NCBI GenBank assembly: GCA_018500045.2
Contig: JAHBAQ020000027.1
Span: 1-10,608 of the forward strand
DNA: 10,608 nucleotides
Source of the DNA: Candidatus Shapirobacteria bacterium
Lineage (GTDB): Bacteria > Patescibacteriota > Microgenomatia > UBA12405
Direction of reading: 5' to 3'
Shown: in pieces, positions 1 to 5,585 of the stretch
Numbering within the stretch: position 1 is the stretch's first letter
How the letters are laid out: the number at the start of each line of letters is the position of its first letter
Translations under genes and position numbers: made by a program
The notes under the pieces: generated by a model
Database searches by the model: none
What the model saw: the letters and a program-made list of their open reading frames with translations, nothing else
Told to the model about the DNA's origin: nothing

Positions 1-19
1 AGATGTGTATAAGAGACAG
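1..19 (+). other. Tn5 mosaic-end (library adapter) sequence, left end
   Basis: The first 19 bases, AGATGTGTATAAGAGACAG, are the synthetic Tn5 mosaic end used in transposase-based library preparation. The reverse complement closes the window at the right end. This hybrid sequence is not the natural IS50 outside or inside end, so it is almost certainly technical. Genomic sequence starts at about position 20. Confidence 0.95.
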
Positions 20-192
20 CCGCTCACCAGGGCAAACAAGAACTTACTCTTGATGAATTTAGAAAACGTTATTTTATTCTTGACCCTGGTCAAAACCTCC
101 GGGATACTGGCCGAAATCATGATAATTTTATTTTTGCTCTTACCGAAAAAGGCTATAACTCTATGCTAACTACAATTAAAAAGTATCTTTAG
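20..192 (+). CDS. C-terminal fragment of an unrecognised protein
   Basis: An open frame enters from the adapter junction and ends at TAG 190-192, giving about 57 residues that begin AHQGKQELTLDEFRKRYF and end in TTIKKYL. The 5' part is missing. I do not recognise a family. The visible part is mixed charged/hydrophobic with no membrane segment and no obvious catalytic motif. A strong intrinsic terminator follows 8 nt after the stop, which supports a real gene end. In the same frame a stop lies inside the adapter (positions 10-12), so nothing upstream of 20 belongs to the gene. Confidence 0.55.
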
Positions 193-196
193 TCAT

Positions 197-228
197 CAAA
201 AAATCCGTCAAAGACGGATTTTTATTTT
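197..228 (+). terminator. Rho-independent terminator of the partial gene
   Basis: A 9-bp perfect stem, AAATCCGTC (201-209) with GACGGATTT (213-221), has a 3-nt loop. It is flanked by A-rich sequence on the left and a T-rich tract (219-228, interrupted by one A) on the right. It ends the partial gene 8 nt after its stop and lies directly in front of the structured RNA that starts at 231. Confidence 0.8.
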
Positions 229-230
229 GA

Positions 231-649
231 GGAGATGCTCGGTGTCGAGCCGAGGTCCGAAAGCAGACAATAAAAAACATCTACAAGCTTAGATAAACTT
301 TATCCTACACCAATAACAACTAAAGTTTACAAAAAGTATTATTGTGTCGATTATTGAGGGCATTACCCCTCGCTTTAATTTTTAAAAAATCGAGATTTTA
401 AAAATTGCATTCTGGTTTAGTTTATACCCTTTAATTTTCTCCAGACAGGAAACTAAAAGATAACTTTCTCTTATGCTAAAGCGTAGGCCTTAGGTGCGGA
501 AAAAGCGTTGACAGCATTAGTTAAATACTTATCAACATTAAGTAAAATGGATTTAGCATTTTATTTTTAACCCTGTTTAACGACTCAATGGATCAAAGTC
601 GGCTTGCCGTTTTTTAAAGTACGTACTCCGTCGATGCAATACATCTCCA
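231..649 (+). ncRNA. ssrA: Probable transfer-messenger RNA (tmRNA)
   Basis: This gene-free stretch has the architecture of a one-piece tmRNA, the RNA that rescues stalled ribosomes. The ends close as a 7-bp acceptor-like stem, GGAGATG (231-237) with CATCTCC (642-648), followed by A649 as discriminator, with CCA not encoded. The D-loop-like GGTGTCGAG (241-249) resembles the family GGnUUCGAC. An 8-bp long-range helix pairs 246-253 with 599-606, where tmRNA helix 2 is expected. Further stems fit a chain of hairpins or pseudoknots: 294-301/322-329, 356-360/367-371, 377-387/396-406 and 473-480/552-559. A T-loop-like GTCGATG lies near 630-636. The length of about 419 nt is normal for the family. 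Against the call: the T-stem pairs poorly, the third acceptor pair is A-U rather than the alanine-specifying G-U, and the tag frame is unclear. One candidate tag is GCA 263 to TAG 290 (ADNKKHLQA). Another is a frame ending at TGA 355-357. Confidence 0.6.
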
Positions 650-716
650 GGAGCACTATTCTATCAAATTTAGCCCTTTTTGTCCAAAAATATGACTTAA
701 ATTGTCTTTAATCCTC

Positions 717-735
717 AGCCTGCCACGGGCAGGCT
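717..735. repeat. Short palindromic repeat upstream of comF
   Basis: AGCCTGCC (717-724) and GGCAGGCT (728-735) form a perfect 8-bp inverted repeat around a 3-nt loop. It is GC-rich against an AT-rich background and sits 14 nt before a second palindrome, which suggests an imported dispersed repeat rather than local regulation. It could also act as a hairpin behind the tmRNA, but no T-tract follows. Confidence 0.55.
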
Positions 736-748
736 ATAAAAAATATTT

Positions 749-783
749 CCCCTCCTTTCTTCAAAGGAGGGGATTAAGGGGTA
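749..783. repeat. Palindromic repeat, apparent relative of the tsaD/tsaE repeat
   Basis: CCCCTCCTTT (749-758) and AAAGGAGGGG (763-772) form a perfect 10-bp inverted repeat with loop CTTC, followed by ATTAAGGGGTAG. The order of blocks (CCCT, then TCAAAGGnnGGG, then AAGGG) matches the 39-bp elements inside tsaD and tsaE, so it looks like a diverged member of the same dispersed family. It lies just before the conserved start of comF. Confidence 0.55.
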
Positions 784-803
784 GATTTGTTTTATTATTA
801 ATT

Positions 804-1439
804 ATGTCTCTCATCATCGATCTTCTTTTCCCTAAAACCTGTTTCGGTTGTGGCCAAGTTGGTCAATATTTTTGTCCAAAATGTCAGCAATTTATTAAAT
901 ATCATTCTCCAAAATTTTCCTCTCATCCACCCAAAGAGGGTCGACTCAGTCTTTTTTACTTCCACGGGCTTATCCGTCGGGCTATTCAGTCACTAAAATA
1001 TGAATTTACGTCCGACATTATCGAAGAAATGAGTACTATTTTTACTCAAAAACTTCAAAAAACATATCCTCATCTTGTTAAATATTGGCAACAAAACAAT
1101 TTCATTTTAACTCCCATTCCTCTTCACTTTTATCGTCAAAATTGGCGCGGTTTCAACCAATCGGTTTTATTTGGTCAATCAGTCTCTCGAAAATTAAATT
1201 TAACCTTTTCTGATCAAATTATTTTTCGCTCCAAAGATACCCATTCTCAGGCAAAAATCAAAAGTCATCAAAAACGTCTGGAAAATATTCATCAGGCTTT
1301 TACTCCCATTCTTCCCATACCTCAAAATCTAATTATTTTCGATGATGTCGCTACCAGTTTTTCTACTCTCAATTCAGCTCTCAACAGTCTTAAAGTCTAT
1401 GGCCTAAACCGTTGTTGGTATCTGACTCTGGCTGGTTAG
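804..1439 (+). CDS. comF: ComF family phosphoribosyltransferase-like protein
   Basis: A 211-aa protein of the ComF/GntX family, cytosolic proteins tied to DNA uptake in competent bacteria. It has an N-terminal four-cysteine zinc finger (C13, C16, C24, C27 in FPKTCFGCG...YFCPKC), the PIPLHFYRQNWRGFNQS block (about 104-120) and a phosphoribosyltransferase fold ending in LIIFDDVATS (D180, D181). The frame is open up to a possible TTG at 702, but that extension is repeat sequence, while ATG 804 gives the family-typical MSLIIDLLFPKTC start. The loop after DDV reads ATSFST instead of the usual (T/A)TTG(A/S)T, so PRPP binding may be altered. A TATTAT box lies 5 nt before the ATG. The 3' end overlaps the convergent SPFH gene by 50 nt. 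Confidence 0.85.
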   Translation: MSLIIDLLFPKTCFGCGQVGQYFCPKCQQFIKYHSPKFSSHPPKEGRLSLFYFHGLIRRAIQSLKYEFTSDIIEEMSTIFTQKLQKTYPHLVKYWQQNNFILTPIPLHFYRQNWRGFNQSVLFGQSVSRKLNLTFSDQIIFRSKDTHSQAKIKSHQKRLENIHQAFTPILPIPQNLIIFDDVATSFSTLNSALNSLKVYGLNRCWYLTLAG

Positions 1440-2100
1440 TAAATAATCTTTCGTTCCTAATCTGTTCCGCTGTTTTTGGTTGAACTACTCCAGTTTCTAC
1501 TGCTCTAGGTAAATCCCCATCAGTTATTTGCCAACCTTCAATTGGTGTTAATGAACTCAAATAAAAATTCTCTACATTTAACCCGTGACCTGCCAACGAT
1601 TCTCTTAATTCACTAGTTACTTCTTCTTCAATCAAACTCCTATCTGTCGACAACGCATTCATTAAGGTATGGTTGGTTAAAACTTTTCGAATTCGGCTTC
1701 TAGTTACAGGTCGAACCACTTTTGATACAAAATTTTCTCCAATATTTTGCCAAATTTCCGGTAATCTTTCAGTATCCAATTTTATTAACACCGTTGCCTC
1801 CACTGCTACAAATTTATTATCGGAAGTTACTGCATTAATTACTTCATCACCCATAATCTCTTTATTGTCTTTCAATACAATATCTTTAGCAATTGTGTAT
1901 TCAATCAACTGAGCATTAAATAACTTCACTCTATGAATAATCGGCACTTTAAAATGCATACCTGGATACCAGACATTTCTCAAAACCCCTCTAAATACGC
2001 TATAAATACAACCCACATGGCCCGGAGGTATTGTTACAATAAAACCGCCAACAACTTCGTCTACCAACAAGGAGACAAGCAAATTATCAATTGATGCCAT
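1390..2100 (-). CDS. SPFH/band-7 (prohibitin-like) domain protein
   Basis: A 236-aa protein with a prohibitin/stomatin-type SPFH domain over about residues 18-200. The N-terminal block VTIPPGHVGCIY with YPGMHFKVP, the central VTSDNKFVAVEATVLIKLD and the later RSLIEEEVTSELRESLAGHGLNVE are typical of the fold. Such proteins usually form membrane-associated oligomeric scaffolds. The hydrophobic N-terminus (about 6-24) is weak as a membrane anchor, and the coiled-coil region common after the domain is short or missing, so this is a small member. It is the last gene of the minus-strand set, 41 nt after tpiA, with its own TATAAT box. Its last 50 nt overlap comF tail to tail. Confidence 0.8.
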   Translation of the reverse strand: MASIDNLLVSLLVDEVVGGFIVTIPPGHVGCIYSVFRGVLRNVWYPGMHFKVPIIHRVKLFNAQLIEYTIAKDIVLKDNKEIMGDEVINAVTSDNKFVAVEATVLIKLDTERLPEIWQNIGENFVSKVVRPVTRSRIRKVLTNHTLMNALSTDRSLIEEEVTSELRESLAGHGLNVENFYLSSLTPIEGWQITDGDLPRAVETGVVQPKTAEQIRNERLFTNQPESDTNNGLGHRL

Positions 2101-2110
2101 ATATAGAGAG

Positions 2111-2116
2111 ATTATA
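2111..2116 (-). promoter_or_regulatory. -10 box (TATAAT) for the SPFH gene
   Basis: A perfect TATAAT on the minus strand ends 10 nt before the SPFH start codon, in the 41-nt gap after tpiA. I see no convincing -35 hexamer at 16-18 nt. The spacing predicts a leader of only a few nucleotides, in line with the absence of a Shine-Dalgarno sequence. Confidence 0.45.
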
Positions 2117-2141
2117 CCCTAATCAAAATCAAAAAACACTT

Positions 2142-2795
2142 TTACTTCTTAAAACATTTGGCCAATTCCATCAATTTTTCTTCCGGATTTTTACTTTTGA
2201 CAATATACGATGAAATCAAAATTCCTTTTGCTCCCAACTTCAGTGACACTTTTACATCTTCAGCCGAATGTATTCCGGCTCCCACCAAAATTGGTACTTT
2301 AGGAAATATTTCTACTATTTTTTTTATTACTTCCGGTTTTTCACTCGCCACCGATCTATCTTTACTCCCAATCAAATTTTTTGGTTCATAAGCCATAAAA
2401 TCTGATTTTATATTTTTTGCCCATCCTTCAGCCTGACCTAAACTACTCAAACAAACCGTGGCTACGAATTTTTTTGGCCAAGCCTTCAATATTTTTTTAA
2501 TTGTGCCCGGGTTTTTTCGACACTCCGAATGATTAATCAAACTTCCATCAATTCCTGCTTCTTTCGCTTGAACCGGGGATATTGACCCAGATTTTGCTCC
2601 TTCAAAAAATTCATCCACATTTTGTATCCATACCTCCATTTCTAATTTTTCTTTAATCATCCTAGCATCTACTACTGATACTACCGGCACAATCTTTACT
2701 CCAGTTTTTTCCATTACTTTTTTACAAATTTTGGCCAATTCCAATACTCCATTTCCAAAAGTATTTTCATAAATTTTAAAATTCACCGCAATCAT
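2142..2795 (-). CDS. tpiA: Triosephosphate isomerase, archaeal type
   Basis: Interconverts dihydroxyacetone phosphate and glyceraldehyde 3-phosphate in glycolysis. The protein is 217 aa, the short length of archaeal enzymes rather than the roughly 250 aa of most bacterial ones. Catalytic landmarks are N5 and K7 (VNFKIY), H89 in LINHSE and E137 in YEPKNLIG. The phosphate-binding GAGI lies at 172-175 and GILISS at 191-196. NHSE, YEPxxLIG and GAGI are the archaeal-type signatures. The gene starts 1 nt after the stop of the solute-binding protein gene, so the two are very probably co-transcribed. No Shine-Dalgarno sequence precedes it. An archaeal-type enzyme suggests old transfer or shared ancestry, as seen in some CPR bacteria. 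Confidence 0.9.
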   Translation of the reverse strand: MIAVNFKIYENTFGNGVLELAKICKKVMEKTGVKIVPVVSVVDARMIKEKLEMEVWIQNVDEFFEGAKSGSISPVQAKEAGIDGSLINHSECRKNPGTIKKILKAWPKKFVATVCLSSLGQAEGWAKNIKSDFMAYEPKNLIGSKDRSVASEKPEVIKKIVEIFPKVPILVGAGIHSAEDVKVSLKLGAKGILISSYIVKSKNPEEKLMELAKCFKK

Positions 2796-2796
2796 A

Positions 2797-4302
2797 TTAT
2801 TTATTCAAACTATATCTTTTCTGCAATTGGCTAATCCCGTTTTTTAAAGTAGATATTGTTTCTGCCGGCATTACATCTGTTCTGGATAAGCCATTGATCG
2901 CATCAGTAAAATATTTTTGCATCTCAGCATTAACTCCATTATCTCCGGTTTCCGAAGCTAAGTACCAACTGCTGGCTTTATTAGCCACCGATAAAAACGG
3001 CCATACACTGGCATTATCCTTCAATTTGTCTGACATACTTTTCCTTGGATAAATTTCCCCAAAACTTCGTAACTGCGACTGGGCGGTATACATTTTTTCT
3101 AAAGCTTCTTTAGAACTCAAAAATTCCAAAAATTTCCAAGCCTCTTTTTTATGTTTACTCTTATTGTTTACCCCTTCTGTCCAATAACTTGCCCAATGAA
3201 TATCGGTCAACTCAGGATTTTCTGCCGTAATATCACCATTAATTGGTAATTGAGGTACTGTTGTAATTCCATATCTCAAATCTTTATTCAAATTCTGCAA
3301 ATCAAAAACCCGCCACGATGGTCCAAAATAAAAAGCTAATTTGCCAGCAGCAAACAAATTGGTTGTATTTGGTAGTGTCTCATCCCAAACTTTTGTCGAC
3401 GATTTAGCAAAAGAAGCATAATATTTTAAAGCATCCTCCAGATTTTTATCAGTATTTATATCCTTACCGAAATTAATTCCGTTTTGTTTCATCATCAATC
3501 CCAAAATGTCACTCCAATGATCCACGTTACCATTAGCAATCCCCAAACCAGCACCAGCTGTCTTTATTACCCCGTTACTGTCTTTAACTGTCAATTTGGC
3601 GGCTGCCTTTTCCAATTCCCACCAACCTTTTGGTACTTCAATCTTCGCCTCTTCCAACAATGTTTTGTTGTAAAACAAAGCAATTCCATCATACATTATC
3701 GGCACCGATAACCATTTATTATTAACTTTCAAATCACCCTTGTAAACGTCCAAAAAATCATTTTCTAAACCAATATTGCTTATCACCTCAGTTGGTACTG
3801 GCTCCAAGTATTCTGTCATCATTGGTACCCAGGTATTATGAAATCTAAAAATATCTACATCCTCCTCACCACCACCAGTCTTTGCTAATTTTGCCGATAA
3901 TCTGGTTCTATAATCAGTTCTTTGTCCTCGTTTATAAATCACCTTTATTCCTGGGTTTTTTGCTTCAAAATCACTAATAATAGTGTTCATTACAGATTGA
4001 TCTTCCCATAATCCCCAGTAATTCAATGTCACTGTCTCCGTCGTTGTTTTTTTATTCCCAACCAGTTTTACCACCAACAAAGTCACTATCAAAAATACCG
4101 CTACTGCTATTCCTACAATTACCCATTTATTTTTTAACCAAGATAATTTATTGACTGATTCGGGTTTATTTTCGACAACCGAAGTTTTTAGTCTATCTTC
4201 GGGAATATCCAGCTTTTGTTCACTTGCTGGTTCCATATTTGGCTCAGTCAGTATAGTTGTTCTTCTGGGCGGCAATGGTGATTTTATATCTTCTAAAGTC
4301 AC
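2797..4302 (-). CDS. Membrane-tethered family-1 extracellular solute-binding protein
   Basis: A 501-aa protein related to the sugar-binding components of ABC importers. The first ~58 residues are polar and Pro-rich, followed by one membrane segment (about 60-80, WVIVGIAVAVFLIVTLLVV). The rest is an extracellular binding domain: VTLNYWGLWED, FEAKNPGIKV, VPIMYDGIALFYNKTLL, FAAGKLAFYFGPSW and KKEAWKFLEFLSS are typical of SBP_bac_1 proteins. It has no cleavable signal peptide or lipobox, so it is probably anchored through its N-terminal helix with a cytosolic tail. The start is GTG: the ATG two bases upstream is out of frame and runs straight into a stop. No permease or ATPase genes are adjacent. 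The only neighbour in the unit is tpiA, which hints at sugar acquisition feeding glycolysis. Confidence 0.85.
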   Translation of the reverse strand: MTLEDIKSPLPPRRTTILTEPNMEPASEQKLDIPEDRLKTSVVENKPESVNKLSWLKNKWVIVGIAVAVFLIVTLLVVKLVGNKKTTTETVTLNYWGLWEDQSVMNTIISDFEAKNPGIKVIYKRGQRTDYRTRLSAKLAKTGGGEEDVDIFRFHNTWVPMMTEYLEPVPTEVISNIGLENDFLDVYKGDLKVNNKWLSVPIMYDGIALFYNKTLLEEAKIEVPKGWWELEKAAAKLTVKDSNGVIKTAGAGLGIANGNVDHWSDILGLMMKQNGINFGKDINTDKNLEDALKYYASFAKSSTKVWDETLPNTTNLFAAGKLAFYFGPSWRVFDLQNLNKDLRYGITTVPQLPINGDITAENPELTDIHWASYWTEGVNNKSKHKKEAWKFLEFLSSKEALEKMYTAQSQLRSFGEIYPRKSMSDKLKDNASVWPFLSVANKASSWYLASETGDNGVNAEMQKYFTDAINGLSRTDVMPAETISTLKNGISQLQKRYSLNK

Positions 4303-4308
4303 ATCTAT

Positions 4309-4314
4309 ATCATA
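4309..4314 (-). promoter_or_regulatory. Candidate -10 box for the solute-binding protein gene
   Basis: TATGAT on the minus strand ends 6 nt before the GTG start, in the 66-nt divergent gap. Transcription would begin at or next to the start codon, giving a leaderless mRNA. No good -35 is visible, and AT-richness makes chance matches likely. Confidence 0.35.
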
Positions 4315-4352
4315 CCTTAAACTTGTACCCGGTTACTATATCCAATTTTTAC

Positions 4353-4361
4353 TGGTAAAAT
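4353..4361 (+). promoter_or_regulatory. Candidate extended -10 box for the ZIP transporter gene
   Basis: TGGTAAAAT fits the extended -10 pattern TGnTAnnnT and ends 7 nt before the ATG at 4369, which would place transcription start at or near the start codon. The upstream -35 region is poor, as is common with extended -10 promoters. Confidence 0.35.
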
Positions 4362-4368
4362 AAGCCAT

Positions 4369-5109
4369 ATGTCGCCATTAATTTATTCACTTTTAACTAC
4401 TCTTCTTATTAGTCTGCTTTCCCTTGCCGGTTTTTTTTTGGTATTTATCAAATCCAAAAATCTCCAAAAAATCACTCCTATTTTAGTCAGTTTTGCTGTC
4501 GGTGGATTGCTTGGTGATGCTTTTATCCATCTTATTCCAGAATCTTTCGAGTTTTTCTCTTCAGAGTCAACTTCCTCTATTATGATTTTATCCGGGATTA
4601 TTATCTTTTTTATTCTCGAAAAAGTTCTTCGTTGGCACCATTGTCATGAAGTCGACTGTCATCAGGAAGAAAAGCACGTTGTTACTCTCAACTTAATTGG
4701 TGATAGTGTCCATAATTTTATTGATGGTGCTCTTATTGCCGCTAGTTTTCAAATTAGCCACCTCGTTGGTTTTACTACCGCCTTAGCTGTTATTCTTCAC
4801 GAAATTCCCCAAGAAATAGGGGATTTTGGTATTATGATCCACCACGGTGTTTCCGTTAGAAAAACAGTTTTTTACAATTTTATTACTTCTCTTACCAGCT
4901 TCTCTGGTGTTTTTCTTATTTCTGTTTTAAATTACGATTTTTCCTCTTACTTAATTCCTCTTACTGCCGGTGGTTTTATTTATCTGGCTCTCACCGATTT
5001 AACCCCCGAACTCCACCGCCACGACCCAAAAATCTCTATTGTTTTATCCCAGTTAATTTCCATTATTCTTGGTCTCGGTCTCATGTTCTGTCTCCTCTTT
5101 TTAGAATAA
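4369..5109 (+). CDS. ZIP family metal transporter
   Basis: A 246-aa polytopic membrane protein of the ZIP family, which imports divalent metals such as zinc. Several strongly hydrophobic helices are evident (e.g. about 4-27, 35-56, 69-87, 177-188, 222-245). The metal-site helices are clear: GDSVHNFIDGALIA (H115, N116, D120) and HEIPQEIGDFGIMIHHG (H144, E145, E149, D152). A cytosolic loop at 89-103 is rich in His, Cys, Asp and Glu (WHHCHEVDCHQEEKH), as expected of the variable metal-binding loop. GLLGDAFIHLIPE in the second helix is also characteristic. Metal specificity cannot be told from sequence. It is transcribed away from the solute-binding protein gene and leads the plus-strand run to RNase H and VanW. 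Confidence 0.9.
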   Translation: MSPLIYSLLTTLLISLLSLAGFFLVFIKSKNLQKITPILVSFAVGGLLGDAFIHLIPESFEFFSSESTSSIMILSGIIIFFILEKVLRWHHCHEVDCHQEEKHVVTLNLIGDSVHNFIDGALIAASFQISHLVGFTTALAVILHEIPQEIGDFGIMIHHGVSVRKTVFYNFITSLTSFSGVFLISVLNYDFSSYLIPLTAGGFIYLALTDLTPELHRHDPKISIVLSQLISIILGLGLMFCLLFLE

Positions 5110-5122
5110 TTTGTTTTTTCTG

Positions 5123-5150
5123 CGATCTAATATCTACGATCTAAAATCTA
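5123..5150. repeat. Tandem 14-bp repeat upstream of the RNase H gene
   Basis: CGATCTAATATCTA (5123-5136) is followed directly by CGATCTAAAATCTA (5137-5150), 13 of 14 bases the same. It lies in the 58-nt gap between the ZIP and RNase H genes. A similar ATCTAAAATTTGAGATTT run occurs inside tsaD near 8217-8234, suggesting a family of short dispersed repeats. Confidence 0.55.
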
Positions 5151-5156
5151 ATTTGT

Positions 5157-5162
5157 TATCAT
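5157..5162 (+). promoter_or_regulatory. Candidate -10 box for the RNase H gene
   Basis: TATCAT ends 5 nt before the ATG at 5168, the same arrangement as at several other starts in the window. There is no convincing -35. The gene may simply be co-transcribed with the ZIP transporter. Confidence 0.25.
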
Positions 5163-5167
5163 TTCTT

Positions 5168-5584
5168 ATGTTTATTAATGTCTATACTGACGGTGGTTCT
5201 CGAGGCAATCCTGGTATTTCCGGCTATGGTCTGGTAATTTATGACCACCAAAACAAAATTCTTTATAAAGAAGGCAAATTTTTAGGTATTAAAACCAACA
5301 ACGAAGCCGAATATTCCGGTATTTTAGCTGCTCTTAGCTGGATTAAAAATCATAAAGATCTTTATCAAATTTCTCAAGTTAATTTCTTTGCCGATTCTCA
5401 ACTTATGATTCGCCAGCTTCAAGGCATTTACAAAGTCAAAGCTCCCACCCTTTTACCTCTTTATGCTCAAGTCCAACAGCTTTTAACTCAAATAAGTTTA
5501 CCTACCAAATATACCGATGTTCGCCGGGAGTTTAATAAATTAGCTGATGAATTAGCCAATCAAGCTATGGATAAACGATTTTAA
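5168..5584 (+). CDS. Ribonuclease H (RNase HI family)
   Basis: A 138-aa RNase H-fold protein that should cut the RNA strand of RNA/DNA hybrids, for example at Okazaki primers and R-loops. The four acidic catalytic residues are visible: D8 (VYTDGGSRGNPG), E48 (TNNEAEY), D76 (FFADSQLMI) and D127 (NKLADELAN). The TDGGSRGNPG start and TNNEAEY block mark the compact family related to Bacillus YpdQ-type proteins, without the basic protrusion of E. coli RNase HI. The frame is open back to 5111, but that extension is repeat sequence, and ATG 5168 is 7 residues before the first catalytic Asp, as usual. It ends 1 nt before the VanW gene, so the two are very likely co-transcribed. Confidence 0.88.
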   Translation: MFINVYTDGGSRGNPGISGYGLVIYDHQNKILYKEGKFLGIKTNNEAEYSGILAALSWIKNHKDLYQISQVNFFADSQLMIRQLQGIYKVKAPTLLPLYAQVQQLLTQISLPTKYTDVRREFNKLADELANQAMDKRF

Positions 5585-5585
5585 T

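Noticed and set aside
231..649. RNase P RNA, 6S RNA or a riboswitch in the gene-free stretch
   Set aside because: I found none of the conserved RNase P blocks (such as GAGGAAAGTCC), and the closing acceptor-like stem plus the D-loop motif fit tmRNA better.
702..803. N-terminal extension of ComF from TTG 702
   Set aside because: The extension is made of two palindromic repeats and is not ComF-like, while ATG 804 gives the family-typical start with the zinc finger at residues 13-27.
5123..5150. CRISPR-like array or operator from the 14-bp tandem
   Set aside because: There are only two directly adjacent units without spacers, and no palindromic symmetry or regulator gene nearby.
5111..5167. 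N-terminal extension of RNase H (MFFLRSNIYDLKSN...)
   Set aside because: It is encoded by a tandem repeat. ATG 5168 places the first catalytic Asp at residue 8, as expected.
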